Shown piece after piece: positions 17,868-27,716 of a stretch of DNA of 64,000 nucleotides. Every line of letters starts with the position of its first letter. Positions within the stretch are counted from its first letter, which is position 1. Source of the DNA: Roseovarius autotrophicus (lineage in GTDB: Bacteria; Pseudomonadota; Alphaproteobacteria; Rhodobacterales; Rhodobacteraceae); contig NZ_JAGQDH010000007.1 in assembly GCF_018069895.1 (NCBI RefSeq), forward strand, positions 62,001 through 126,000, written 5' to 3'. The translations under genes and the position numbers were made by a program. The notes below the pieces were generated by a model. It was not told the origin of the DNA. It was given only the letters and a program-made list of their open reading frames with translations, and searched no databases.

Positions 17868-18428
17868 TCAGAGGTCCGCGCCGCCCAGCTTGCGCGACAC
17901 GCGCTCCAGGGTCTCGCTTACGTCCTTGTGATGGGGATGTATAGCATGGGCGCGCAACAGCGCCTCGCGCGCAAGCGCGGGTTCTCCCAGGCGGTCCATC
18001 AGCACGCCAAGACCGAACATCGCATTGAAATGGCGCGGCTCGCGCGCCAGGGCCTGCTCTATGTCATGGAGCGCCAGACCATAGCGTTCCTGCTGGAAAA
18101 ACGCGACCGAACGCAGATGCCAGGCTTCGGCGAAATCGGGCGCGTGATCGATCGCCGCACTCAGATGTTCGATCGCCATGGCCAGATCGCCCGCCTCGAT
18201 CGCATCCTCGCCCCGGCGCAGGAGCAGGTCCATCGCCGCAGAGCCCGAGCGCGACCATTCAAGTTCGATCTCGGCGGCAATCCGCCGCGCCTCGGCCGGT
18301 TCGGCCGCGGAAAGCTGCGCGAAAAGCGCGTCAAGCCGGTTATCCTCGGCCCAGGCGGGTAAGGAAATCGTGACTACCGCCAGAGATGCCGCAACGATAC
18401 GGTTGAGATATTTGATGACGTTTCCCAT
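17868..18428 (-). CDS. Secreted tetratricopeptide-repeat protein
   Basis: A 186-residue protein with a signal peptide (MGNVIKYLNRIVAASLAVVT, predicted cleavage at PAWA-ED) and about three TPR units (AMDLLLRRGEDAIEAGDLAM; IEHLSAAIDHAPDFAEAWHL; ALHDIEQALAREPRHFNAMF). Its role is likely protein binding in the periplasm. The frame runs another 245 codons upstream, but those codons are antisense to the SCP2 and hydrolase genes, so the start at 18428 with its signal peptide was chosen. It lies 30 bp upstream of the helicase gene on the same strand. Confidence 0.88.
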   Translation of the reverse strand: MGNVIKYLNRIVAASLAVVTISLPAWAEDNRLDALFAQLSAAEPAEARRIAAEIELEWSRSGSAAMDLLLRRGEDAIEAGDLAMAIEHLSAAIDHAPDFAEAWHLRSVAFFQQERYGLALHDIEQALAREPRHFNAMFGLGVLMDRLGEPALAREALLRAHAIHPHHKDVSETLERVSRKLGGADL

Positions 18429-18498
18429 AACACGCGCAATGTAGCGCAGAATGCCGGGAAACAAAGCCCCGTCATGGCAATCGTGAAAGGATGCACAG

Positions 18499-18789
18499 AT
18501 GAGCGACGTGATTGCAGCCGCCGTGAAGGCGCTTAATGAAAAGATGGGCGATGACGGGTTCGAAGGAGCCGCGAAATTCGTGATCGAGGGCGAAGGCAGC
18601 ATCGTTGTCGATGGCGCTGGCGCGCGCGCCAGCGACGATGACACCGAGGTGACACTCTCGGCTGATGCCGACACGTTCGAGGCGATTCTCTCGGGCGATC
18701 TGGACCCGACGGCGGCGTTCATGTCCGGGCGGCTCTCGGTTGACGGCGACATGGGGATGGCGATGAAACTCGGCAGCGTGCTCGCCTGA
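18499..18789 (+). CDS. SCP2 sterol-binding domain protein
   Basis: A 96-residue single-domain SCP2 protein (FEGAAKFVIEGEGSIVVDGA, then ADTFEAILSGDLDPTAAFMSGRL, a hallmark segment). Such small cytoplasmic proteins bind hydrophobic ligands such as fatty acyl chains. Its stop overlaps the ATG of the following alpha/beta hydrolase by one base (TGATG), so the pair is translationally coupled and may share a lipid substrate. Confidence 0.92.
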   Translation: MSDVIAAAVKALNEKMGDDGFEGAAKFVIEGEGSIVVDGAGARASDDDTEVTLSADADTFEAILSGDLDPTAAFMSGRLSVDGDMGMAMKLGSVLA

Positions 18790-19748
18790 TGGAATCGGCG
18801 CCGCTCTTCGCGGAGGTGGCGGACGGCCCCGGCGACGGGGCTGCTTTCTGGCTGCGCGCGGCGGACGGTGCGCGTCTCCGGTTGGGGCTTTGGCACCGCG
18901 CGGCCACGAAGGGCACGGTGCTGCTCTTTCCGGGGCGCACCGAGTACATCGAGAAATACGGTCGTGCCGCGCAAAAATTCGCCGCGCGCGGATTTGCCAC
19001 CCTCGCGATCGACTGGCGCGGGCAGGGTCTGGCCGACCGGCTCGTTGATGATGCGATGGCGGGCCATGTCCACCATTTCGAGGATTATCAACACGACGTG
19101 GCCGCAATGATGCACGCCGCGCGCGCGCTCGACCTGCCGCGCCCCTGGCATCTGCTCGCGCATTCCATGGGCGGCTGTATCGGTCTGCGCGCAGTGATGG
19201 CCGGGCTTGACGTCAGCAGCGCCGTCTTTTCCGCGCCGATGTGGGGCATCCAGATGTCACAGGCGCTGCGCCCGGTGGCCTGGTCCCTGGCCTGGAGCGT
19301 GCGCCAGATCGGCCTCGGTCATCTCTACGCCCCCAGCACCCGCCCCGAGCATTACGTCCTGACCGAACCGTTCGAGACCAACAAGCTGACCAATGACCGC
19401 AACATGTGGGAGTACATGGCCTGCCAGCTTCGGGCGCATCCTGAACTTGGCCTTGGCGGGCCCAGCCTGCGCTGGCTTCACGAGGCGCTGAAGGAGACGC
19501 GCGCCCTGGCCCGCATGCCCTCGCCGGCGCTGTCATGCCTTACCATCATCGGCAGCGACGAAGATATCGTCGACGCGGGGCGCGTGCATGACCGCATGAC
19601 CCGCTGGCCGGGCAGCCACTTCGAGATCGTCCCCGGCGGGCGCCACGAGACGCTGATGGACACGCCCGCCACGCAGGCACGGCTGTTCGGCATGATCTGC
19701 GATTTCTACGGGAATGCGGGCACGGCACGGGCGGCGGCAGTGTCCTGA
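18789..19748 (+). CDS. Alpha/beta hydrolase, lysophospholipase (PldB)-like
   Basis: A 319-residue serine hydrolase. LLFPGRTEYIEKYGRAAQKF gives the oxyanion region, LLAHSMGGCIGLRAVM holds the nucleophile elbow (GxSxG as AHSMGG), and SDEDIVDAGR and GGRHETLMD supply the Asp and His. This matches PldB-like monoacylglycerol/lysophospholipid hydrolases. No signal peptide is present. It is coupled to the SCP2 gene, consistent with lipid metabolism. Confidence 0.92.
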   Translation: MESAPLFAEVADGPGDGAAFWLRAADGARLRLGLWHRAATKGTVLLFPGRTEYIEKYGRAAQKFAARGFATLAIDWRGQGLADRLVDDAMAGHVHHFEDYQHDVAAMMHAARALDLPRPWHLLAHSMGGCIGLRAVMAGLDVSSAVFSAPMWGIQMSQALRPVAWSLAWSVRQIGLGHLYAPSTRPEHYVLTEPFETNKLTNDRNMWEYMACQLRAHPELGLGGPSLRWLHEALKETRALARMPSPALSCLTIIGSDEDIVDAGRVHDRMTRWPGSHFEIVPGGRHETLMDTPATQARLFGMICDFYGNAGTARAAAVS

Positions 19749-19768
19749 CCGGGCCGTCGTCGCCCGGT
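19748..19768 (+). terminator. Hairpin after the SCP2-hydrolase pair
   Basis: Inverted repeat ACCGGGC/GCCCGGT with a 7-nt loop beginning on the last base of the hydrolase stop codon. It has a 7-bp stem and no U-tract. The remaining ~140 bp to the next gene end (19910) show nothing else recognisable. Confidence 0.45.
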
Positions 19769-19909
19769 TCGGGGATGGCGCGGTCAAGAGTGGCATTGAG
19801 CGGACAGCCAGGTGCTTGCTGCCAATGCGCGGCGGCGCATTCCGCGCCTTTATCCCGCGCATTGATGCCCGGCCCTTCGCGTCAGCAGAAGGCCAAGCCC
19901 AGCCCCGCC

Positions 19910-20737
19910 CTATCGCTGCGCCTGCACCTGCACCCGCTGCTCGCCCAGCCCGGTGATGCGCAGCACCATCTCGTCGCCGTCTTTCAGGAAACGCGGCGGC
20001 TTGTGGCCCATGCCCACCCCCGGCGGCGTGCCCGTGGCGATGATATCGCCCGGCTCCAGCGTCATCAACCCGCTGAGATAGGAGACGATTTCAGCGACGC
20101 CAAAGATCATGCGCGATGTGCTGCCGGTCTGCATGGCCTCGCCGTTCACCTCTGTCACGAGGTCAAGCGCCTGCACATCCAGTTCGTCGGGCGTCACCAG
20201 CCACGGCCCCACCGGCGCGAAGGTGTCGCTGCTCTTGCCCTTGGTCCATTGTCCCGAGCCTTCGAGTTGCAGCGCCCGCTCCGAGACATCGTTGACGATC
20301 GTGTAGCCCGCCACATGCGAAAGAGCATCCGCCTCGGTCACATATTTCGCGCGGGTGCCGATAACGATGCCCAGTTCCACCTCCCAGTCACCTTTCCGAG
20401 AGCCGCGCGGCAGAATCACCGGGTCGTAAGGGCCATTGAGTGCCGTGATCGCCTTGAGGAACACCACCGGCTCCTTCGGCGGCTCGGCCCCGAGTTCGGC
20501 CGCGTGATCGCTGTAGTTGAGGCCGATGCCCACGATCTTGCCCACACCCGCCACCGGCACGCCAAGGCGCGGCGTGCCCTCGACCAGCGGCAGCGTCTCC
20601 GGATCGACGCGCGGCAGCTTGCCCAGCACCGCGCCCGCCAGATCGGGCACCACGCCGGAAAGGTCTCTCAGCCGCCCCTCGCCATCCAGGATCGCGGGCC
20701 GCTCCTGCCCCCGCGCACCATATCGTGCAAACCGCAT
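19910..20737 (-). CDS. Fumarylacetoacetate hydrolase (FAH) family protein
   Basis: A 275-residue FAH-fold enzyme. The N-terminal cap is followed by KIVGIGLNYSDHAAELG, the metal-binding acidic segment DWEVELGIVIG, VAGYTIVNDVSERALQLEG and the C-terminal GDIIATGTPPGVGMGHKPP. Members hydrolyse, decarboxylate or isomerise keto-acids in aromatic or sugar breakdown; the actual substrate is not evident from the neighbours. It is a single gene convergent with the hydrolase. Confidence 0.94.
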   Translation of the reverse strand: MRFARYGARGQERPAILDGEGRLRDLSGVVPDLAGAVLGKLPRVDPETLPLVEGTPRLGVPVAGVGKIVGIGLNYSDHAAELGAEPPKEPVVFLKAITALNGPYDPVILPRGSRKGDWEVELGIVIGTRAKYVTEADALSHVAGYTIVNDVSERALQLEGSGQWTKGKSSDTFAPVGPWLVTPDELDVQALDLVTEVNGEAMQTGSTSRMIFGVAEIVSYLSGLMTLEPGDIIATGTPPGVGMGHKPPRFLKDGDEMVLRITGLGEQRVQVQAQR

Positions 20738-20834
20738 CGCCTGTCCCTCCGTCTTGCGTTACCCGCGCACCATATCCCGCCCGCGCCCCGGCGCAAGGGC
20801 TGGCCCCGTGCGCAAGCTGCGCTAGAATTGCGCC

Positions 20835-21833
20835 ATGGTCCTGACCCTCACACCAAACGGCCTCTACTGCCCTTCCGGCGATTTCCACATCGACCCGTGG
20901 CGCCCGGTGGCGCGCGCGCTCATTACCCATGGCCACACCGATCACGCCAGGGGCGGGCACGGCGCCTATCTCGCCACTGACATCGCCGGACCCGTGATGC
21001 GCCACCGGCTTGGCGCGATCACGCTCGACACGATCCGCTATGGCGAGATGCGCCGGATCGGCGGGGCGAACGTGTCGTTTCACCCGGCGGGCCACGTCCC
21101 CGGCTCGGCGCAGATCCGGGTCGAGGTGGCGGGCGAGGTCTGGGTCGTCTCGGGCGATTACAAGCTGGAACATGACCCGCTCTCAACCCCGTTCGAGCCG
21201 GTGCGCTGCCATCATTTCGTCACCGAATGCACCTTTGGCCTGCCGGTCTTCGACTGGCCCGACCCAGAGGATGTGGCGCGCGAGATCAACGGCTGGTGGG
21301 CCGCCAATGCCGCCGAAGGGCGGTTTTCGCTGCTTGGCGCCTATGCGCTTGGCAAGGCGCAGCGGGTGCTTGCGATACTCGACCCAGGCATTGCGCCGAT
21401 CCTCACCCATGGCGCGATCGAGGCCACCAATGCGGTGCTGCGCGCGCAGGGCTTCTCGCTTCCCGAAACGCAACACGTCACCCAGGCGACCGACCTGCGC
21501 GCGATGCGCGGCGCGCTGGTCATGGCCCCGCCCGGCGCGTTGGCGGGCCCCTGGGCGCGGCGGTTTCGCCCCGCCTCGTCCGCGCTGGCCAGCGGCTGGA
21601 TGCGGCTTCGGGGCGTGCGCCGCAGGCGCGCCGCCGACCGCGGTTTTGTCATCTCCGACCATGCCGACTGGGCGGGCCTCAACCGTGCCATCGCCGCGAC
21701 CGGGGCCGGGACCGTCCATGTCACCCATGGCTACACGGAGGTGTTCGCGCGCTGGCTGGCCTCGCAAGGCTATGACGCGCGCGTCTTGCGCACCGAATTC
21801 ACCGGCGAGAGCCTGGAGGAGGAAGAAGCATGA
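20835..21833 (+). CDS. DNA ligase-associated exonuclease, metallo-beta-lactamase fold
   Basis: A 332-residue MBL/beta-CASP-type nuclease. The metal motif HGHTDHARGGHG (HxHxDH) and later histidines (FHPAGHVPGSAQ; FVISDHADWAGL; VHVTHGYTEVF) are those of the exonuclease found next to bacterial ATP-dependent ligases. Its stop overlaps the ligase ATG by 4 nt. Together they probably process and seal damaged DNA ends. Confidence 0.93.
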   Translation: MVLTLTPNGLYCPSGDFHIDPWRPVARALITHGHTDHARGGHGAYLATDIAGPVMRHRLGAITLDTIRYGEMRRIGGANVSFHPAGHVPGSAQIRVEVAGEVWVVSGDYKLEHDPLSTPFEPVRCHHFVTECTFGLPVFDWPDPEDVAREINGWWAANAAEGRFSLLGAYALGKAQRVLAILDPGIAPILTHGAIEATNAVLRAQGFSLPETQHVTQATDLRAMRGALVMAPPGALAGPWARRFRPASSALASGWMRLRGVRRRRAADRGFVISDHADWAGLNRAIAATGAGTVHVTHGYTEVFARWLASQGYDARVLRTEFTGESLEEEEA

Positions 21834-23422
21834 AGGACTTCGCCGCCCTCTATGCCGCGCTTGACCAAAGCACGCGCACCACCGTCAAGCTCGCGGCGCT
21901 GGAGAGCTATTTCCGCAGCGCCCCCGACGCCGACCGCCTTTGGTGCGCCGCGCTTTTCTCGGGCCGCCGCCCGCGCCGCGCGATCACCACCACGCGACTG
22001 CGGGACTGGGCGGCAGAGCGCGCGGGGCTACCGCTGTGGCTTTTCGAGGACAGCTATGCGGTGGTGGGCGATTTGGCCGAAACCATCGCGTTGGTGCTGC
22101 CAGCCCCCGCCACGCGCCACGATCAGGGGCTTGCCGGGTGGATGGCGTGTCTGCGCGGGCTGAGCGGGGCCGACGAGGCCACGCGCAAGGCGCAGATCCT
22201 CGCCGCCTGGGACGGGATGGCGCCGCTGGAACGGCTGGTGTTCAACAAGCTCTTGACCGGCGGCTTTCGCGTCGGTGTCAGCCGCAGGTTGATGACGCGC
22301 GCGCTGGCCGCCGCCACGGAGCGCGACGAGGTGGAAATCGCGCATCGGCTGATGGGCGACTGGACGCCCGAGACGACAACCTGGGCCGCGCTGATCGACA
22401 CCCATGACCCCGCCGACAGCCTGTCGCGCCCCTATCCGTTCTGCCTTGCCTACGGGCTTGAGGGCGTGCCCGAGGCGCTCGGCGCGCCGGGTGACTGGCT
22501 GGCGGAGTGGAAATGGGACGGTATTCGCGGGCAGGTGATCGCGCGCGGCGGACAGATTTTCATCTGGTCGCGTGGCGAGGAACTGATCACGGATCGCTTT
22601 CCGGAACTGGCGCGCCTGCGCGACCTCTTGCCCGAGGGCACCGTGATCGACGGCGAGATCCTTGCCCATGACGGCGCGGCCCCCCTGCCCTTTGCCGCGC
22701 TGCAAAAGCGGATCACGCGCAAGAGCGTGCCGAAAAGCCTGCTGCGCGAGGCCCCCGCGACCCTCATGGCTTATGACCTTCTGGAAGAGGCCGGGCGCGA
22801 CCTGCGCGGCCTGCCCTTCACTGAGCGGCGCGCGCGGCTGGACGCCCTTGTAAGCGCCCTGCCCGAGGGCACACCCCTGCGCCCCTCACCCGCGATCCCC
22901 TTCGCCACATGGGACGCGCTTGCCGCCACCCGCGCCACAGCCCGCGATCACCGCGCCGAAGGGCTGATGCTCAAGTGCCGATCGGGCCGCTATCACGCGG
23001 GACGCAAGAAGGGCTTTTGGTGGAAATGGAAGCTCGATCCGCTCACGCTCGACGCGGTGATGATCTATGCGCAGGCGGGCCATGGGCGGCGCGCCAATCT
23101 CTATACCGATTTCACCTTTGCCGTGCGCGACGGCGCGGCGTTCGTGCCATTCACCAGGGCCTATTCCGGCCTCACCGATGCCGAGTTCCGCCAGATCACT
23201 GCCTGGGTGCGGCGCAACACGGTGGAAAGGTTCGGCCCCGTTCGGCAGGTGCGACCCGAACAGGTGTTCGAGATCGCCTTTGAGGGCATTCAGGCCAGCC
23301 CCCGCCACAAATCCGGCGTGGCGCTGCGTTTTCCACGCATGGCGCGCTGGCGTCAGGACAAGCCCGCGACCGAGATTGACACGCTCGACACTCTGCGCGC
23401 GCTTCTGGCGCATCATGGCTGA
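21830..23422 (+). CDS. ATP-dependent DNA ligase
   Basis: A 530-residue ligase with an N-terminal DNA-binding domain (about 1-200), adenylation domain and OB-fold. Motif I is EWKWDGIRG with the adenylated lysine at K228; EGLMLKCRSGRYHAGRKKGF and WWKWK correspond to motifs IV-V. It is a non-replicative, repair-type ligase. It is coupled to the MBL exonuclease upstream. The DEXH helicase and metallophosphoesterase often found with this pair are not adjacent; pepF follows instead. Confidence 0.95.
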   Translation: MKDFAALYAALDQSTRTTVKLAALESYFRSAPDADRLWCAALFSGRRPRRAITTTRLRDWAAERAGLPLWLFEDSYAVVGDLAETIALVLPAPATRHDQGLAGWMACLRGLSGADEATRKAQILAAWDGMAPLERLVFNKLLTGGFRVGVSRRLMTRALAAATERDEVEIAHRLMGDWTPETTTWAALIDTHDPADSLSRPYPFCLAYGLEGVPEALGAPGDWLAEWKWDGIRGQVIARGGQIFIWSRGEELITDRFPELARLRDLLPEGTVIDGEILAHDGAAPLPFAALQKRITRKSVPKSLLREAPATLMAYDLLEEAGRDLRGLPFTERRARLDALVSALPEGTPLRPSPAIPFATWDALAATRATARDHRAEGLMLKCRSGRYHAGRKKGFWWKWKLDPLTLDAVMIYAQAGHGRRANLYTDFTFAVRDGAAFVPFTRAYSGLTDAEFRQITAWVRRNTVERFGPVRQVRPEQVFEIAFEGIQASPRHKSGVALRFPRMARWRQDKPATEIDTLDTLRALLAHHG

Positions 23423-23495
23423 GCCGCGATGCGGGGTTGAGACCCGCCGTCGCCCCGCCTATGTGTGATGCCGGATTACAACGCGAGGTTCCTGC

Positions 23496-25316
23496 ATGTT
23501 CACGCTGCCCTTTCCCGTCCGCGACGCCAATGCCCCATCCGGGGCCAGAAACCTGGGCCCGCTGCCGGAATGGGATCTGAGCGACCTCTACACCAGCCCC
23601 GACGCGCCCGAGCTTGCCCGCGATCTCGACTGGCTGCGCGACGCGTGTGCCAGTTTCGCCACCGATTACGAGGGCCGGCTGGCCCAACTCGATGCCGCCG
23701 GTCTGCTCGACTGCCTGCACCGCGACGAGGCGATCAGCGGCATAGCGGGGCGGATCATGTCCTATGCGGGGCTGCGCTACTACCAGCAGACGACCGATGG
23801 CGCGCGGGCCAAGTTCCTGTCGGATTGTCAGGAGAAGGTCACGAATTTCACCACGCCTCTGGTGTTCTTCTCGCTGGAACTGAACCGGCTGGATGAGAGC
23901 GCCCTTGGGGCGATGTATACCGAAAACGCCGATCTGGCACGCTATGCGCCGGTCCTGCGCCGCATCCGCGCGATGAAACCCTATCAGCTTTCGGACGAGC
24001 TGGAGAAGTTCCTGCACGATCTGGGCGTTGTCGGCGACGCGTGGGAGCGGCTCTTTGACGAAACCATCGCGGGCCTTTCGTTCACCGTCGATGGCGAGGA
24101 TCTGACCATCGAGGGCACGCTCAACCTGCTGACCGACCATGACCGCAGCAAACGCGAGGCCGCCGCGCGCGAACTGGCCCGCGTCTTTGGCGAGAATATC
24201 CGCATCTTTTCGCGCGTCCACAACACGCAGGCCAAGGAAAAGGAAGTGCTCGACCGCTGGCGCAAGATGCCGACGGCGCAGACCGGACGGCACCTCAGCA
24301 ACGATGTCGAACCTGAGGTGGTCGAGGCGCTGCGCAACGCTGTCGTTGCCGCCTATCCGCGCCTCTCGCACCGCTATTACGAGTTGAAGCGCAAATGGCT
24401 CGGGCTTGACCGGATGCAGGTCTGGGACCGCAACGCGCCGCTGCCGATGGAGGAAACCCGCCTCATCGGCTGGGAGGAGGCGCGCGAGACGGTGATGGCC
24501 GCCTATGCCGATTTCGCCCCCGAGATGGCCGAGCTTGCCGCGCCGTTTTTTGAGCGTGGCTGGATCGACGCGGGCGTGAAGCCGGGCAAGGCGCCCGGTG
24601 CCTTCGCCCATCCCACAGTGACCGATGCGCACCCCTATGTGATGCTCAACTATCTGGGCAAGCCGCGCGACGTGATGACGCTTGCGCATGAGCTTGGCCA
24701 TGGCGTGCATCAACGCCTTGCCGCGCCGCAGGGAGAGCTTCTGGCCTCCACGCCGCTCACGCTGGCCGAAACGGCAAGCGTTTTTGGCGAGATGCTGACC
24801 TTCCGTCGCCTGCTGGCCGGGGCGAAGGACCAGGCCGAGCGCAAGGTGCTGCTCGCGGGCAAGGTCGAGGACATGATCAACACGGTCGTGCGCCAGATCG
24901 CCTTCTACGATTTCGAGTGCAAGCTGCACGCCGCGCGCCGCGAGGGCGAGTTGACGCCCGACGACATCAACGCGCTCTGGATGTCGGTGCAGGCGACAAG
25001 CCTCGGGCCGGCGTTCGATTTCATGGACGGGTATGAGACCTTCTGGGCCTATATCCCGCATTTCGTCCACTCACCCTTCTACGTCTATGCCTATGCCTTC
25101 GGTGATGGCCTGGTGAACGCGCTCTACGCCGCCTACGAATCCGCGCCCGAGGGGTTCGAGGCGAAGTATTTCGACATGCTGCGCGCGGGCGGTTCCAGGC
25201 ACCACAAGGAATTGCTCGCCCCCTTCGGCCTTGACGCCTCGGATCCGTCGTTCTGGGACAAGGGGCTTGCGATGATCGAAGGCATGATCGACGAGTTGGA
25301 GGCGATGGAGGGCTGA
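23496..25316 (+). CDS. pepF: M3 family oligoendopeptidase F
   Basis: A 606-residue zinc metallopeptidase that cuts short peptides in the cytoplasm. The zinc motif HELGHGVH lies at about residues 398-405, preceded by MLNYLGKPRDVMTLA and followed by TPLTLAETASVFGEML, both diagnostic for PepF/M3B. Full family length. It lies 73 bp after the ligase and ends before a GCAA-loop hairpin (25341-25362). Confidence 0.96.
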   Translation: MFTLPFPVRDANAPSGARNLGPLPEWDLSDLYTSPDAPELARDLDWLRDACASFATDYEGRLAQLDAAGLLDCLHRDEAISGIAGRIMSYAGLRYYQQTTDGARAKFLSDCQEKVTNFTTPLVFFSLELNRLDESALGAMYTENADLARYAPVLRRIRAMKPYQLSDELEKFLHDLGVVGDAWERLFDETIAGLSFTVDGEDLTIEGTLNLLTDHDRSKREAAARELARVFGENIRIFSRVHNTQAKEKEVLDRWRKMPTAQTGRHLSNDVEPEVVEALRNAVVAAYPRLSHRYYELKRKWLGLDRMQVWDRNAPLPMEETRLIGWEEARETVMAAYADFAPEMAELAAPFFERGWIDAGVKPGKAPGAFAHPTVTDAHPYVMLNYLGKPRDVMTLAHELGHGVHQRLAAPQGELLASTPLTLAETASVFGEMLTFRRLLAGAKDQAERKVLLAGKVEDMINTVVRQIAFYDFECKLHAARREGELTPDDINALWMSVQATSLGPAFDFMDGYETFWAYIPHFVHSPFYVYAYAFGDGLVNALYAAYESAPEGFEAKYFDMLRAGGSRHHKELLAPFGLDASDPSFWDKGLAMIEGMIDELEAMEG

Positions 25317-25340
25317 CCCGTCCGCCTTCGCGACCTTCAT

Positions 25341-25362
25341 CATCCCCGCGCAAGCGGGGATG
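25341..25362 (+). terminator. GCAA-loop hairpin downstream of pepF
   Basis: Perfect 9-bp inverted repeat CATCCCCGC/GCGGGGATG closed by a GCAA (GNRA-type) tetraloop, 24 bp after the pepF stop. It is a stable RNA hairpin without a T-run. Sequences of this form are commonly dispersed in alphaproteobacterial genomes, so it may be a REP-like element as well as a 3' end. Confidence 0.5.
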
Positions 25363-25475
25363 TCCGGGCGGCACCGTCCGCCTGTGAACCTGACCGGAAA
25401 AGCGCTGATCTACCCGCCCGCAACACCATGCAGCGCAGCCCGGCCGGGCATATTCCATTTATCTTGCCGGGTGAA

Positions 25476-25562
25476 TGGTGCGGTCGAGAAGACTCGAACT
25501 TCCACGGGAGTTACCCCACAGCGACCTCAACGCTGCGCGTCTACCAATTCCGCCACGACCGC
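25476..25562 (-). tRNA. tRNA-Leu (anticodon GAG)
   Basis: An 87-nt class II tRNA on the minus strand with acceptor stem GCGGTCG/CGACCGC, anticodon stem-loop CAGCG-TTGAGGT-CGCTG (anticodon GAG), a long variable arm, a T-arm containing GTTCGAGTC and an encoded CCA. It reads CUC/CUU leucine codons. Confidence 0.97.
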
Positions 25563-25665
25563 ACGTGATCAGGTAGGTGTCGCGCCGTATAAGCAATGCG
25601 CCGGGGCTTGTGAAGGGGCAAATCGCATCGCCCCTCCGGTTTTTTCATCGCCTGTTCGCCAGCCC

Positions 25666-26949
25666 TCAATCCAGCTTGAAGGTCGGCAGGGCGGCGGCGG
25701 GTTGCACGGTGCCGCCCGGCGCCGCGACACCGCCAGGGATCGCACGGCGCAGCAACTCGCTGCGCCCGTCATTGCCTGGCGCAAACACCGGCGTCGCGCC
25801 GTTCTCGATCGCCTCGATCGCGGCAAGATACCAGCCCTGCGCAAGGTCAGGCCGCCGCGTCGTGCCGAAACCCTCGTTGAGGTGATGACCGATCAACTCG
25901 CCATAGGCCTCTTGTCCGAGCGCAGTCAGCAGCAGCCCCGAGCCAAGCGCCACGGCCATGTTGTCAACCCGATAGCCAACCGAAAGGCAGACCTTGCCGG
26001 TGCCGGCAAGCTGCGCAGGCGATTGCCCGGTCTGGAGCACGAAGCCGCGCACACCGTCGATCACCTCGCCCCGGTCCTGAAGCGAGAGCGCCGCAACATG
26101 GTCGCGCATCGCCGGGCCGAAGGCACGGCACTGCTCCTCAAGCTGGGCGGGGGTGATCCCCTTGAGCGAGGCGGCCATGGTCTCGCCCTCGGCGATGGCA
26201 TAGGTCCGCGCGAGGCAGAACTGTTCGCTCAGCGCAAGGCGCGGGTCCTGCATCGAGGCGGCGGTGACAAAACCGCCGTTCGAACTGGTGACAAGGCTTA
26301 CCTGATTGCAATGCGAGGCCAGCGACGGCCCGTCCCCGCCCGAGGCCATGAAATTGGGCAGCGCGGCGAACCCCGCCGAAGGTTGCACCTGTGCCCCCTG
26401 CGGAATCGCGGCCATCACCGGCGATTGCGCCTGCGGCCCGCCCGCCGCCTCGTCGCGATAGGCGTGCAGCAATCCGCGCGTGCCCTGCCCGCGCTCGGCA
26501 ATGAGTTGCGACGTGGCCACGCCGCCCGATTGCGCGCGGTAATAGGACGAGATCAGGAATTGCCGCTCGTGCTCGGCCAGATACCCGTTAACGGGATAGC
26601 CCATATGCGCCTGATACTGCGAAATCGCGTTGCGGGTGTTGCGCCCGCTCACCCCGTCCGGCGTGCCCGCCGGAAAGCCGAAATAGTTGAGCGCGGTCTG
26701 TTCCTCGCGAACCTGCTGGCTCGAGACCGTGGGCGCGCGGTAAACCTGTTGCGGCGTGGTCGTGGTCGTGGTCGTGGGCGCGCGGTTGCGCTCGCGTGCC
26801 TTGGCGCTTTCGTTGACGATGATGCCGCTGACCGCACCGCCGACAAGCCCGCCGACAATCCCGTCCTTGAGATCCGCCGCCACCTGGGTGCCGGGCAGGG
26901 CCGCGACGCTCGTCATCAGCGCCGCAATGACAAATCGCTTTGTAACCAT
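25666..26949 (-). CDS. Secreted peptidoglycan-binding-domain protein
   Basis: A 427-residue protein with a signal peptide ([20 protein letters not shown], cleavage near AAA). A glycine-zipper stretch ([16 protein letters not shown], about 30-45) and a run of seven threonines precede a PG_binding_1 domain ([39 protein letters not shown], about 83-125). The remaining ~280 residues are a family-specific region with several cysteines that I do not recognise. It is likely a periplasmic or outer-membrane-associated wall protein. It is divergent from lipB. Confidence 0.85.
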   Translation of the reverse strand: MVTKRFVIAALMTSVAALPGTQVAADLKDGIVGGLVGGAVSGIIVNESAKARERNRAPTTTTTTTPQQVYRAPTVSSQQVREEQTALNYFGFPAGTPDGVSGRNTRNAISQYQAHMGYPVNGYLAEHERQFLISSYYRAQSGGVATSQLIAERGQGTRGLLHAYRDEAAGGPQAQSPVMAAIPQGAQVQPSAGFAALPNFMASGGDGPSLASHCNQVSLVTSSNGGFVTAASMQDPRLALSEQFCLARTYAIAEGETMAASLKGITPAQLEEQCRAFGPAMRDHVAALSLQDRGEVIDGVRGFVLQTGQSPAQLAGTGKVCLSVGYRVDNMAVALGSGLLLTALGQEAYGELIGHHLNEGFGTTRRPDLAQGWYLAAIEAIENGATPVFAPGNDGRSELLRRAIPGGVAAPGGTVQPAAALPTFKLD

Positions 26950-27035
26950 TGTTCTTCTCCCTTAATCAGATTCCTTGGAACTGTCGTCCAGACTACCACG
27001 GATTTCACCCCCAACCGCCACCGAGTGACGCGCCA

Positions 27036-27716
27036 ATGTTGAACTGCCCCTTCGCGATCGATCAAAATGGCGTGGAATGGCATTATTCCGCCGGTCTGAT
27101 CCCCTACCCGGCGGCAGTTTCCGCAATGGAGGCACGCGTGGCGCGAATCGCCGCCGGAGAGGCCGCCGAGGCGATCTGGCTGCTGGAACACCCCGCCCTC
27201 TACACCGCCGGAACCTCCGCGAAACCCGCCGATCTGATCACGCCTGACCGTTTTCCCGTGTTCGAGGCCCGGCGCGGCGGGCAATATACCTATCACGGCC
27301 CCGGACAGCGGGTGGTCTATGTCATGCTCGATCTCAACGCGCGCGGACGTGACGTGCGCTGCTTCGTGCGCCAGCTTGAGGCATGGGTCATCGCCACCCT
27401 GGCCGAGTTCAACATCCGTGGCGAGATTCGCCCTGGCCGCGTCGGGGTCTGGGTGGCGCGCGACGACCGGCCCCTCACGGCCAGCGGCGCACGGCAGGAA
27501 GACAAGATCGCTGCCATCGGCATCCGCCTGCGCAAATGGATCAGCTTTCACGGCATTTCGATCAACGTCGAGCCGGAGCTCGAACATTTCTCGGGTATCG
27601 TGCCCTGCGGCATTACCGAACACGGCGTGACCAGCCTTGTCGATCTGGGCCTGCCGGTCACCATGGACGATCTCGACACGGCGCTGCGGCGCCGCTTCGC
27701 CGAGGCGCTTGGCTGA
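27036..27716 (+). CDS. lipB: Lipoyl(octanoyl) transferase
   Basis: A 226-residue enzyme that moves octanoate from acyl carrier protein to lipoyl domains of 2-oxoacid dehydrogenases. [17 protein letters not shown] and [20 protein letters not shown] are signature segments; the catalytic residues are K157 ([12 protein letters not shown]) and C191 ([11 protein letters not shown]). The ATG at 27036 was chosen because the 29 upstream codons in frame are not family-like. Confidence 0.97.
   Translation: MLNCPFAIDQNGVEWHYSAGLIPYPAAVSAMEARVARIAAGEAAEAIWLLEHPALYTAGTSAKPADLITPDRFPVFEARRGGQYTYHGPGQRVVYVMLDLNARGRDVRCFVRQLEAWVIATLAEFNIRGEIRPGRVGVWVARDDRPLTASGARQEDKIAAIGIRLRKWISFHGISINVEPELEHFSGIVPCGITEHGVTSLVDLGLPVTMDDLDTALRRRFAEALG

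Noticed and set aside
23196-25070. 624-codon minus-strand frame opposite pepF and the ligase end
   Set aside because: Shadow of pepF; pepF itself has the zinc motif and full family length.
13869-25562. tRNA-Thr and tRNA-Leu as possible integration sites for a mobile element
   Set aside because: No integrase, no repeated tRNA end and no phage-like genes lie beside either tRNA.
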